Assembly (NCBI GenBank): GCA_959601495.1
Contig: CAUGPT010000043.1
Location: 1 to 16,462, forward strand
DNA from: Avispirillum sp959601495
Lineage (GTDB): Bacteria; Bacillota; Clostridia; Oscillospirales; CAG-272
DNA: 16,462 nucleotides
Direction of reading: 5' to 3'
Positions within the stretch are counted from its first letter, which is position 1. Each line of letters opens with the position of its first letter. Position numbers and translations under genes: made by a program. This document shows, one piece after another, positions 5,770-11,691 of this stretch. Under the pieces are notes generated by a model, which saw only the letters and a program-made list of their open reading frames with translations, did not search any database and had not been told where the DNA came from.

Positions 5770-5994
5770 ACAGCATACCATATTTTGCTTCTTTTGACAA
5801 CAAAAAGAGCAAGCGCGCTTATCTCTTTGACAAAAGCTTCACTTATCCCCGCGGCGCAAAGCCGTCAGCCGCGCGTCTGCCGTTTCTGCGGCCTTGATCT
5901 GACCGGGATTTTCTGCAAGGCGGCGCGGGGCAGGCCTTTCTGCTGCCACAGCCTCTTTTGTCCCGACAGAAAAAACTGTTTCAATTTTTTTTAA
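5770..5994 (+). other. Unrecognised degraded coding-like stretch with cysteine pairs
   Basis: No intact gene is evident. One frame (about 5733-5894) reads YLPLGKYHVNSIPYFASFDN followed by a Lys/Arg-rich stretch. A second frame, shifted by one base, continues with CRFCGLDLTGIFCKAARG, a CC pair and CPDRKNC, ending at TAA 5992-5994. Joined near 5860 they could be one frameshifted cysteine-rich protein. There is no ribosome binding site and I do not recognise the family, so this is a weak call. Confidence 0.25.
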
Positions 5995-6000
5995 AAAGCC

Positions 6001-6059
6001 TTGACAGGCGAGCACCGCGAGGATATAATAACATCATGTTATATATAACGATATGTTAT
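6001..6059 (+). promoter_or_regulatory. Promoter and twin operator of the first TetR gene
   Basis: TTGACA (6001-6006) and TATAAT (6024-6029) have a 17-base spacer. A perfect 15-bp palindrome, ATAACATCATGTTAT (6028-6042), overlaps the end of the -10. A related imperfect one, ATAACGATATGTTAT (6045-6059), follows with centres 17 bases apart. The layout fits autorepression by the adjacent TetR protein. Confidence 0.85.
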
Positions 6060-6075
6060 TATTGAGGTGATGATT

Positions 6076-6681
6076 ATGCCTGCCGCAAAAAGAGTTTCGA
6101 AGGATGAGATCATTGACGCCGCGGTCGATGTGCTGTGCGACAGCGGTTTTTCCGCCGTAAATGCACGCAGCGTCGCGAAAAAGCTGGGATGCTCCACGCA
6201 GCCGATCTACTTTTCGTTCAAAAACATGGATGAACTGAAAGCTGCCCTGACCGAACGTGCCGTTCTGGTGCACACGCAGCGCGTCAGAGAATCGCTGCGT
6301 ATGCATGAAGGAAACGACAGCCGCTACAGCAGCTACGGCATGAGCTTTGTTAAATTTGCAGCCGAAGAAAAACAGCTTTTCCGCTGGCTGTACCTGGAGG
6401 GCAAGCAGCTCGGCCCATATCAGAATGACGTTCTGTTCTCGGAGGTCATCGAGGTCCTGGCAGACGAATTCGGTTACACCGAGGACGTTGCCCGCCGCTT
6501 TCATCAGGACATGATATACTTTACCTACGGTCTGGCCATACTTGCCAACACCGATCATCTGCATCTGACGGAGGCTGAGCTCCGCGAGGCGTTCCGTCGG
6601 GAGTTCCGCGCGCTGATCGCCATATACGGAAAGCCCGCTAAGCTGCCGGAGTTTGCTGTGAAGGCGGGGATCGTTTTATGA
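6076..6681 (+). CDS. TetR/AcrR family regulator (TetR-1)
   Basis: This 201-residue TetR-type repressor has its helix-turn-helix at about residues 9-55 (DEIIDAAVDVLCDSGF, then ARSVAKKLGCSTQPIYFSFK). The C-terminal ligand-binding half is not assignable to a substrate. The ATG at 6076 was chosen because GAGGTG (6064-6069) lies upstream. An ATG two codons earlier and an in-frame GTG overlap that site. Two palindromic operators sit at its promoter, so it very probably represses itself. It shares an ATGA overlap with the following membrane protein gene, which is its likely co-regulated partner. Confidence 0.92.
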   Translation: MPAAKRVSKDEIIDAAVDVLCDSGFSAVNARSVAKKLGCSTQPIYFSFKNMDELKAALTERAVLVHTQRVRESLRMHEGNDSRYSSYGMSFVKFAAEEKQLFRWLYLEGKQLGPYQNDVLFSEVIEVLADEFGYTEDVARRFHQDMIYFTYGLAILANTDHLHLTEAELREAFRREFRALIAIYGKPAKLPEFAVKAGIVL

Positions 6682-7139
6682 ATCTGAAGCTGTCTTTTTC
6701 GTGGATAGGGCTTGTAGTGTTTGCCCTTCCCATGATCATAAATATTGCCTATGCCGTTTTCCCTCCCGCAAAAAAAGCGGAGCAGACCGCTGCCGCCGCA
6801 CGTTGGATAGAGATCGTCGAGCAGATCAGCCGCATTGCGTACCTTGCGGCGATCACGCTTCTGGTAAGCCGCAAGGCTGTCGGGATACGCAGTGTATGGC
6901 TTTGGCTCTCGGCCGTTTTCCTTGTTCTCTACTATATCGTATGGATCAGATATTTTGCGGGAGGACGGGAGATCGCTTTGCTGAACCGCCCGTTTCTCTT
7001 TGTTCCCATGCCCCTTGCGGTTTTTCCCGTGCTGTACTATTTGTGCGCCGCCGTCTGGCTTCACAACATTCCCGCCGTGATACTAATGACTGTTTTCGGT
7101 GCGGCGCATCTTACGGTTTCGATCCGATCTTTCGGCTGA
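6678..7139 (+). CDS. Small multi-pass membrane protein coupled to TetR-1
   Basis: This 153-residue hydrophobic protein has about five predicted membrane helices (roughly residues 8-28, 50-67, 73-93, 106-128 and 130-150). No named family or catalytic motif is recognised. Its ATG overlaps the stop of the TetR-1 gene (ATGA), so translation is coupled. It is therefore likely to be controlled by TetR-1 and may take part in efflux or membrane response to whatever TetR-1 senses. That is inference. No clear terminator follows before the next promoter. Confidence 0.75.
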   Translation: MNLKLSFSWIGLVVFALPMIINIAYAVFPPAKKAEQTAAAARWIEIVEQISRIAYLAAITLLVSRKAVGIRSVWLWLSAVFLVLYYIVWIRYFAGGREIALLNRPFLFVPMPLAVFPVLYYLCAAVWLHNIPAVILMTVFGAAHLTVSIRSFG

Positions 7140-7162
7140 ATAAAAATTTTTTCAAAAACCTC

Positions 7163-7211
7163 TTGACAGGTAACCGTTCGGTTGCTATAATCATAGTAAC
7201 CGAACGGTTAC
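7163..7211 (+). promoter_or_regulatory. Promoter and twin operator of the second TetR gene
   Basis: TTGACA (7163-7168) and TATAAT (7186-7191) have a 17-base spacer. The spacer itself holds GTAACCGTTCGGTTGC (7170-7185). A nearly identical GTAACCGAACGGTTAC (7196-7211) follows the -10, with centres 26 bases apart. Both are 16-bp dyads, so binding would block polymerase. Confidence 0.88.
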
Positions 7212-7231
7212 CTAGACTGGGGAGTGAGTAA

Positions 7232-7861
7232 ATGGCAGGAGATACAAAGAAGCGCATACTTGAAGCCGCGCTTGAATTGTTTGCGCAGAGCGGATATCTC
7301 GGGACATCAATGAGCGACATCGCAAAAAAGCTCGGCATCACCAAAGGCGCTTTGTACAAGCACTATACGAGCAAGCAGGAAATACTTGACAGCATCGTGG
7401 AGCGAATGAACAAAACGGACTATGAGCGCGCCGAAGAATACGAAATGCCGGATGCCGAGCCGGACGGCTTTGCGGAGGCTTATCTTCACACACCGATCGA
7501 AAAGATACGCGCATATGCCATGGCGCAGTTCGATCATTGGACAAAGGAGCATTTTTCTTCAAATTTTCGAAAGATGCTGACTCTTGAGCAATACCGCGAT
7601 AAAAAGCTTGCCTCGCTTTATCACGATTATCTCGCAGGCGGTCCCGCAGAGTATATGGCAGCGATCTTCAGAAAGCTTACGGGCTCCGACGACGAAGCAA
7701 TGCAGCTGGCGCTGGAGTTCTACGGGCCGATGTTTCTGCTTTACAGCGTTTACGACGGAGCGGACGATAAAGAAAGTGTTGCGCCGCTGCTCAGCGCCCA
7801 TATCGACCGATTTATCGCAAAGATCGAATCCGCCTACAGAAAGTCGGGGGCGTCATTATGA
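7232..7861 (+). CDS. TetR/AcrR family regulator (TetR-2)
   Basis: This 209-residue TetR-type repressor has its N-terminal helix-turn-helix in KRILEAALELFAQSGYLGTS, MSDIAKKLGITKGALYKHYT and SKQEIL (about 7-55). The C-terminal half carries FRKMLTLEQYRDKKLASLYH, which matches a segment in TetR-3 (FRRMMTIEQFRSPKLAAFYS), so the two are paralogues. GGGGAGTGAG precedes the ATG. Two dyads at the promoter imply autorepression. Its stop overlaps the start of the KTR-1 gene (ATGA). The inducer is not known. Confidence 0.93.
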   Translation: MAGDTKKRILEAALELFAQSGYLGTSMSDIAKKLGITKGALYKHYTSKQEILDSIVERMNKTDYERAEEYEMPDAEPDGFAEAYLHTPIEKIRAYAMAQFDHWTKEHFSSNFRKMLTLEQYRDKKLASLYHDYLAGGPAEYMAAIFRKLTGSDDEAMQLALEFYGPMFLLYSVYDGADDKESVAPLLSAHIDRFIAKIESAYRKSGASL

Positions 7862-8052
7862 AAGACGGCGCAGAAGAAAAAAGGTGGGTCCTGTGCCCCA
7901 TATGCGGCGCAAAAACGCGCCTTATGCTTTTGCCCGAAACAGAGATTCGGACATTTCCGCTGTACTGCCCCAAGTGCAGGCATGAAAGCATTATAAACGT
8001 AAAGCATTTTATTATTGAAACAAATCAGCCGGACGCTGAGACGCAGTGCTGA
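7858..8052 (+). CDS. Cysteine-rich KTR protein (Tn916 Orf6-like), copy 1
   Basis: This 64-residue protein of the Cys_rich_KTR family belongs to the same family as Tn916 Orf6. CPIC (13-16) and CPKC (37-40) form a probable zinc ribbon. KTRL follows the first pair, and the conserved end is PDAETQC. Its biochemical role is unknown. It is translationally coupled to TetR-2 through an ATGA overlap. The codons for Thr-Gln-Cys and the stop lie inside the left arm of a terminator hairpin. A second copy after TetR-3 shares protein sequence, an 18-base identical stretch and the same hairpin arrangement. Confidence 0.9.
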   Translation: MKDGAEEKRWVLCPICGAKTRLMLLPETEIRTFPLYCPKCRHESIINVKHFIIETNQPDAETQC

Positions 8053-8083
8053 TCGCAGAGTCGATCACGCACTGCGTTTTTTT
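8041..8083 (+). terminator. Terminator overlapping the KTR-1 stop codon
   Basis: The outer stem ACGCAGTGC/GCACTGCGT (8041-8049 and 8069-8077) and inner stem TGATCG/CGATCA (8050-8055 and 8062-8067), with a one-base bulge, run into seven Ts. The last three sense codons and the stop of KTR-1 lie in the left arm. Confidence 0.88.
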
Positions 8084-8330
8084 GAGAAAGCGGGCTCTTG
8101 CGGGCGCAATTATATACACTACCGTACCGACAGCGCCGAGCAATACACCAAGCTGTCGGCGCAAAGGACTTGGCAGTCCCCGGGAGCCTTGCCGAAAAGA
8201 AGGTCGCACGCCAAAAGAGGATGGTATGCCGGACATGATGCTCCATGGCGGCGAGCGGAGCAAAACGGATAAATCGGGCGCCGTGCTCGATTGGTACAAT
8301 ACGCAGAGATAAGAAACGGAGGAATTTATC
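8084..8330 (+). other. Unassigned 247-base stretch with strong inverted repeats
   Basis: There is no supported gene. Two overlapping open frames run through it without ribosome binding sites, ending near 8272 and 8312. The sequence includes a perfect repeat CCGACAGC/GCTGTCGG (8127-8134 and 8152-8159) and a GC-rich foldable stretch near 8170-8210. It may be a leader or untranslated RNA for the next gene, or remains of a gene. A TACAAT near 8295 has no good -35. Confidence 0.3.
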
Positions 8331-8546
8331 ATGATATGTCCGAAATGCAAAAAAGAAATGGAAACGGGCTTTATATTCAGCACCAAGGACGGTGCTTTCA
8401 GCTTTGCAGACAAGGTGCCGTGCGCGCTTGAAAAGGCGAAGCACGCGGAAGGCTTTGTGAAGATCACGGCGCCGAAGGTCGGAGGACGGGCGAGCATCCC
8501 CGCCTGCTGCTGCGAAAAATGCAGAACGGTCATTATAGAATACTGA
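8331..8546 (+). CDS. Small zinc-ribbon-like protein (DUF6487-like)
   Basis: This 71-residue protein has CPKC at positions 3-6 and, near the end, an IPACCCEKC segment (56-64), so two cysteine pairs could hold a zinc ion. The start MICPKCKKEMETGFI and the ending CRTVIIEY resemble a family of small bacterial proteins called DUF6487. I place it there by memory of the pattern. Function is unknown. GGAGG (8318-8322) precedes the ATG. It heads a series of four closely spaced genes, which end with an alpha/beta hydrolase at 10092. Confidence 0.72.
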   Translation: MICPKCKKEMETGFIFSTKDGAFSFADKVPCALEKAKHAEGFVKITAPKVGGRASIPACCCEKCRTVIIEY

Positions 8547-8564
8547 AGAAAGAAGTGACAAACA

Positions 8565-8975
8565 ATGAAACTCTATCTCGGAAACGGAGTAACTACGGCA
8601 ACGACGCTTATGATCCTTGCGATGCTGGGATTTATCGGATATTCGGTATTTAACCGCGCAAATATTCAGTACTGGGGGCGCAGAAGCGCCGTTCTTCTGG
8701 TATTCGGACTTGTTGTGTGCTGCTTTGCGGCGGCGCGGGACGGTCTGGACAAAACGATACAGCACACCATAGACGGCAGCTGCGCGGCGGGGGTGTTCCC
8801 GCTCGTGAGCGTTCCTACAGTTATAGGCTGCGTCGGCGCGCTGCTTATTATCGTATCCGCCGTTGCCACGCCCATCGCAAAAACGCAGCAGGCACGCGAG
8901 GTGTGGTTCTTTGTGATGTCCGGCGGTGCGGTGCTGAAGGTAGTGACAATGGAAGCGGCACGCGTCATTCTCTGA
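8565..8975 (+). CDS. Four-helix membrane protein, unknown function
   Basis: This 136-residue protein has about four hydrophobic helices (roughly 12-30, 40-58, 79-104 and 112-132). I recognise no named family or catalytic motif. It starts 18 bases after the preceding zinc-ribbon gene, with AAGAAGTG before the ATG, a moderate ribosome binding site. The next gene begins 15 bases after its stop, so the genes are probably co-transcribed. A role at the membrane together with its neighbours is inference only. Confidence 0.7.
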   Translation: MKLYLGNGVTTATTLMILAMLGFIGYSVFNRANIQYWGRRSAVLLVFGLVVCCFAAARDGLDKTIQHTIDGSCAAGVFPLVSVPTVIGCVGALLIIVSAVATPIAKTQQAREVWFFVMSGGAVLKVVTMEAARVIL

Positions 8976-8990
8976 AGGAGGCAAAAACTT

Positions 8991-9458
8991 ATGCCGCAGA
9001 TGAACAAGGGCGGAAAATTTATTTTCGGGCAGTCGCTGATACGCCCCGACGGGAGCCTTCGGTTTCCGCCGCAGGCGGCGGAGGAGTATCGGATCGCCTC
9101 GGAGGGAAAGGTCTATCTGTTCACCGGAAGCAAAACTACGGGCGGCTTTTGCGTAACGCGGCGGGGACTTTTTCTGCCGTCGAAGCTTTCTCATATTCTG
9201 ACGGACGTGCCGGCGCTTCTGAACTACGAAGCGCCCGCGGGCAAATTTCTCCCATACAAAGGACGCTCGTACTGCCGGACCGACGTTTCGGAGTCCAGTG
9301 AGATCAGACTGACGAGCGAAATGACGGCGTTTCTGCATCTTGAGCCCGGCATGCGGCTTCTCTGTATCCGCAGCAGTGACATCGCCTTTACCATGGGCGC
9401 AAAAGGTCCGCTTTTGGAAAAGGCGGCGCATTTTGACGGGGACATCCCGCAGTTTTGA
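8991..9458 (+). CDS. Unnamed conserved 155-residue protein, possibly AbrB-like
   Basis: I recognise the overall pattern as a recurring clostridial family without an assigned function. Two segments look like beta-rich repeats: RPDGSLRFPPQAAEEYRI followed by KVYLFTGSK, and then a second unit in EMTAFLHLEPGMRLLCIRSS. The closing DIAFTMGAKGPLLEKA is distinctive. The two units resemble SpoVT/AbrB-type half barrels (a polar loop, then hydrophobic strands ending in a PGM turn), which would make it a DNA-binding or ligand-binding protein. That is tentative. AAGGAGG precedes the ATG. It lies between a membrane protein and a hydrolase in the same series. Confidence 0.68.
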   Translation: MPQMNKGGKFIFGQSLIRPDGSLRFPPQAAEEYRIASEGKVYLFTGSKTTGGFCVTRRGLFLPSKLSHILTDVPALLNYEAPAGKFLPYKGRSYCRTDVSESSEIRLTSEMTAFLHLEPGMRLLCIRSSDIAFTMGAKGPLLEKAAHFDGDIPQF

Positions 9459-9477
9459 AAAAGGAGAGAAATCCATC

Positions 9478-10092
9478 ATGAATACTACCGTTGTATATGT
9501 CCACGGAAAGGGCGGCACGGCAAAAGAAGCCGAGCACTGCAGAGCGCTCTTTCCGAATTATGAAGTTATAGGCTTTGACTACCGCTCCGAGACTCCGTGG
9601 GAAGCCGGGGAGGAGTTTTTCGCGTTCTTTGCCGAAAAGAAGAAGCAAAGCGGTCACCTCACCCTGATCGCAAACAGTATCGGCGCGTATTTTGCCATGT
9701 CCTCACTGAATGAAGCATTAGTTGACAGGGCTTATTTTATATCCCCGATAGTGGATATGGAAAACCTGATCCGCAGGATGATGCAGTGGTCAAATGTGAC
9801 CGAACAAGAGCTTGCAGAAAGGCGGGAGATAGCCACGGATTTCGGCGAAACGCTGTCATGGCGCTACCTCTCTTATGTGCGCGAGCATCCGATAGTCTGG
9901 AATGTTCCCACTTGTATACTGTACGGCGGGCACGACAATATGACATCGCTCGAAACGGTATCGGCCTTCGCAAAGCAGCACAGTGCGCTCCTGACTGTCA
10001 TGCCGGACGGGGAGCACTGGTTCCATACCGATGAGCAGATGCGGTTTCTGGACGGTTGGATAAAAAATGCCGAGCGGCAAAAAACTTTATAG
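9478..10092 (+). CDS. Alpha/beta hydrolase
   Basis: This 204-residue alpha/beta hydrolase fold enzyme has an oxyanion loop in VYVHGKGG (6-13), a nucleophile elbow ANSIG with Ser67, a likely acid Asp153 in YGGHDNMT and a likely base His180 in GEHWFH. The elbow has Ala in place of the usual first Gly of GxSxG. The substrate is unknown, and esterase- or thioesterase-like activity is a guess. The ATG at 9478 follows AAAGGAGAG. Frames opening further upstream lack a site. It ends only 10 bases before the TetR-3 -35 box, with no clear terminator, so transcripts may run on into TetR-3. Confidence 0.85.
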   Translation: MNTTVVYVHGKGGTAKEAEHCRALFPNYEVIGFDYRSETPWEAGEEFFAFFAEKKKQSGHLTLIANSIGAYFAMSSLNEALVDRAYFISPIVDMENLIRRMMQWSNVTEQELAERREIATDFGETLSWRYLSYVREHPIVWNVPTCILYGGHDNMTSLETVSAFAKQHSALLTVMPDGEHWFHTDEQMRFLDGWIKNAERQKTL

Positions 10093-10102
10093 ACCAAACC
10101 TC

Positions 10103-10150
10103 TTGACATTCGGCAAAAAGGGTTATAATGTAACTAACGAACGTTAGTTA
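10103..10150 (+). promoter_or_regulatory. Promoter and operator of the third TetR gene
   Basis: TTGACA (10103-10108) and TATAAT (10124-10129) are 15 bases apart, shorter than ideal. Directly after the -10 is a 20-bp dyad, TAACTAACGAACGTTAGTTA (10131-10150), with 9-bp arms around AA. The 13 bases AAACCTCTTGACA at 10096-10108 are identical to 7156-7168 before TetR-2. Confidence 0.85.
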
Positions 10151-10163
10151 GTGAGGCGCGGAC

Positions 10164-10814
10164 ATGAAACAGGAGGACACCAAGCAGAGAATTCTTGATA
10201 AAGCCCTGGAGCTGTTTTCCGAGAAAGGATACGACTCCGTCAGCGTGGGAGAGATAGCGCGGGCGGTAGGCATTAAAGCGCCTTCGCTTTACAACCATTT
10301 TCCGGGCAAGCAGGCTATCTTCGACGGCATCGTAGAATCCACTGCGGCGCGGTACGAGACCGATACGGATAAGATCGACATCCACGTGCAGAACGCGCGG
10401 GAGGATATCCCGATCTTTACAAAAATAACCGAGGACGCGCTTTTTGAAAAGGTGCGGCAAATATTTGAGTATTCCCTTCACAGCGAGACCGTCAGCCGAT
10501 TTCGCCGCATGATGACCATTGAGCAATTTCGCTCGCCCAAGCTGGCGGCGTTTTACTCGGAGCGGTATCTGGAGCGCATCCTTAACTACCATGCAGGTAT
10601 TTTCCGTGCCCTGATCGCATCAGGCGAGATATGTGCGGAAGATCCGGACACGCTTGCCATGATGTATGTCGCGCCGATGGTCGCGCTCATCGGGGTCTGC
10701 GACCGTCAGCCCGAGCGTGAAAGCGAATGCATTGAAAAGCTGCGAAGCCATGTAAGTCTCTTTTTTCGCATGGTACATGGCGGCGCCGCGAAAAGAGGCG
10801 AAGAGCGTGGATGA
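10164..10814 (+). CDS. TetR/AcrR family regulator (TetR-3)
   Basis: This 216-residue TetR-type repressor has its helix-turn-helix region in QRILDKALELFSEKGYDSVS, VGEIARAVGIKAPSLYNHFP and GKQAIF (about 8-55). It is a paralogue of TetR-2 in both halves, and both sit before a KTR gene. GAGG precedes the ATG. A single 20-bp dyad just past the -10 suggests autorepression. Its 3' end overlaps the KTR-2 gene by 8 bases. The downstream genes encode acetyltransferases, a CAT-like protein and an esterase-like protein, so it may sense a toxic compound. That is inference. Confidence 0.93.
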   Translation: MKQEDTKQRILDKALELFSEKGYDSVSVGEIARAVGIKAPSLYNHFPGKQAIFDGIVESTAARYETDTDKIDIHVQNAREDIPIFTKITEDALFEKVRQIFEYSLHSETVSRFRRMMTIEQFRSPKLAAFYSERYLERILNYHAGIFRALIASGEICAEDPDTLAMMYVAPMVALIGVCDRQPERESECIEKLRSHVSLFFRMVHGGAAKRGEERG

Positions 10815-10998
10815 TCCGGAGGAAAAGTGGATGCTTTGCCCGATCTGCAAAGCAAAAACACGCCTTAGGCTCCTGCGAAGGACAGTGCTGCGCGACTTTC
10901 CCCTGTTCTGCCCCAAGTGCAGGCAGGAGCGCATAATCAACGTTAAGAATTTTAAGACGGAAATAATCAGTCAGCCGGACGCAAAGACGCAGTGCTGA
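10807..10998 (+). CDS. Cysteine-rich KTR protein (Tn916 Orf6-like), copy 2
   Basis: This 63-residue protein has CPIC (11-14) with KTRL, CPKC (35-38) and the conserved end PDAKTQC. I place the start at GTG 10807 rather than the ATG at 10777. The GTG gives nearly the same length and N-terminus as copy 1, has AGAGGCG upstream and overlaps the TetR-3 stop, as copy 1 overlaps TetR-2. The ATG would add ten residues with no match. As in copy 1, the last codons and stop sit in the left arm of a terminator hairpin. The 18 bases at 10908-10925 equal 7965-7982. Confidence 0.85.
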   Translation: MDDPEEKWMLCPICKAKTRLRLLRRTVLRDFPLFCPKCRQERIINVKNFKTEIISQPDAKTQC

Positions 10999-11031
10999 CC
11001 GCGGGTGCTGCGGTCATGTACTGCGTCTTTT
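10987..11031 (+). terminator. Terminator/attenuator overlapping the KTR-2 stop codon
   Basis: The outer stem ACGCAGTGC/GTACTGCGT (10987-10995 and 11018-11026, one G-U) and inner stem TGACCGC/GCGGTCA (10996-11002 and 11010-11016), with a one-base bulge, are followed by CTTTT. The ribosome binding site AGGAGG (11033-11038) of the next gene begins two bases later. Confidence 0.85.
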
Positions 11032-11044
11032 CAGGAGGAACAAC

Positions 11045-11671
11045 ATGAAGAAAACTTTAATACAAAAGCTTGGACTGCTCGGCATCGCGAGCTTTCTTTC
11101 GTACACGGCGGCAGTGTTTTTTGCGCCGCTTGCCTACCCCGGTTACGACCCGCTGGCGCAGGCGGTCAGCGATCTGAGCGCCGCAAATGCCCCGTCGCTC
11201 ATGCTGTGGAATCAGCTCAGCGCCCTTTACAATGCGTGTGAGGTCGCATGCGCCACAGTCGTCTGTATCGGTATTCAGGGGCAGAAAACAAAGCTGCTGC
11301 GCTCGGGTATTTATATGTTTGCCGTTATGGAGTGGATATCGGCGGTCGGATACCGTATGTTTCCTCTCTCCGACAGCGGCTATGCGGGTGCTTTTCAGGA
11401 TGTGATGCACATGGTCGTGACCGTTCTGGTGGTGCTTTTGTCCATCGCATCTCTTACGGTGATCATTGTTGCGGGAGCACGCGACAGAAGCTGCCGTTCC
11501 TACGGCATATGCGCGGGCGTTGCCCTTTGCATGATGCTTGTGGGAGCCGCGGGCATGAAGATAGTGCCCGCGGAATACTTCGGCGTTGTAGAGCGTTTCA
11601 GCGTGTTTGCCGCCACGGGATTCAACGCCGCGCTCGGCATTCATCTGTTTTGCGGCAAAACCGAAGAATAA
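11045..11671 (+). CDS. DUF998 family membrane protein
   Basis: This 208-residue protein has about six membrane helices (roughly 10-30, 57-77, 87-107, 117-142, 150-170 and 183-203). The conserved AVSDLSA segment after YPGYDPLAQ and the MFPLSDSG segment after the third helix match the DUF998 family of bacterial integral membrane proteins, whose function is unknown. AGGAGG is well placed before the ATG and lies just past the KTR-2 terminator, so expression probably depends on reading through that hairpin. It is the first gene of a long collinear series. Confidence 0.85.
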   Translation: MKKTLIQKLGLLGIASFLSYTAAVFFAPLAYPGYDPLAQAVSDLSAANAPSLMLWNQLSALYNACEVACATVVCIGIQGQKTKLLRSGIYMFAVMEWISAVGYRMFPLSDSGYAGAFQDVMHMVVTVLVVLLSIASLTVIIVAGARDRSCRSYGICAGVALCMMLVGAAGMKIVPAEYFGVVERFSVFAATGFNAALGIHLFCGKTEE

Positions 11672-11691
11672 CAAATACAAAGGAGAAAATC

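Noticed and set aside
8046..8312. Two overlapping small open frames in the spacer after KTR-1
   Set aside because: They start inside the terminator hairpin, have no ribosome binding site and resemble nothing I recognise. Kept only as an unassigned stretch.
8025..9518. Long minus-strand open frame of 497 codons
   Set aside because: Antisense to KTR-1's end and to four plus-strand genes with good ribosome binding sites. The translation is Arg/His-rich with no domain.
10777..10806. ATG start for KTR-2 adding ten residues
   Set aside because: The extension does not match copy 1. GTG 10807 gives the conserved length and the usual overlap with the TetR gene.
11248..11691. Upstream extension of the GNAT frame starting inside the DUF998 gene
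   Set aside because: No ribosome binding site, overlaps a clear membrane-protein gene, and the extension is Arg/Cys-rich. AAGGAG and ATG at 11692 give a normal GNAT start.
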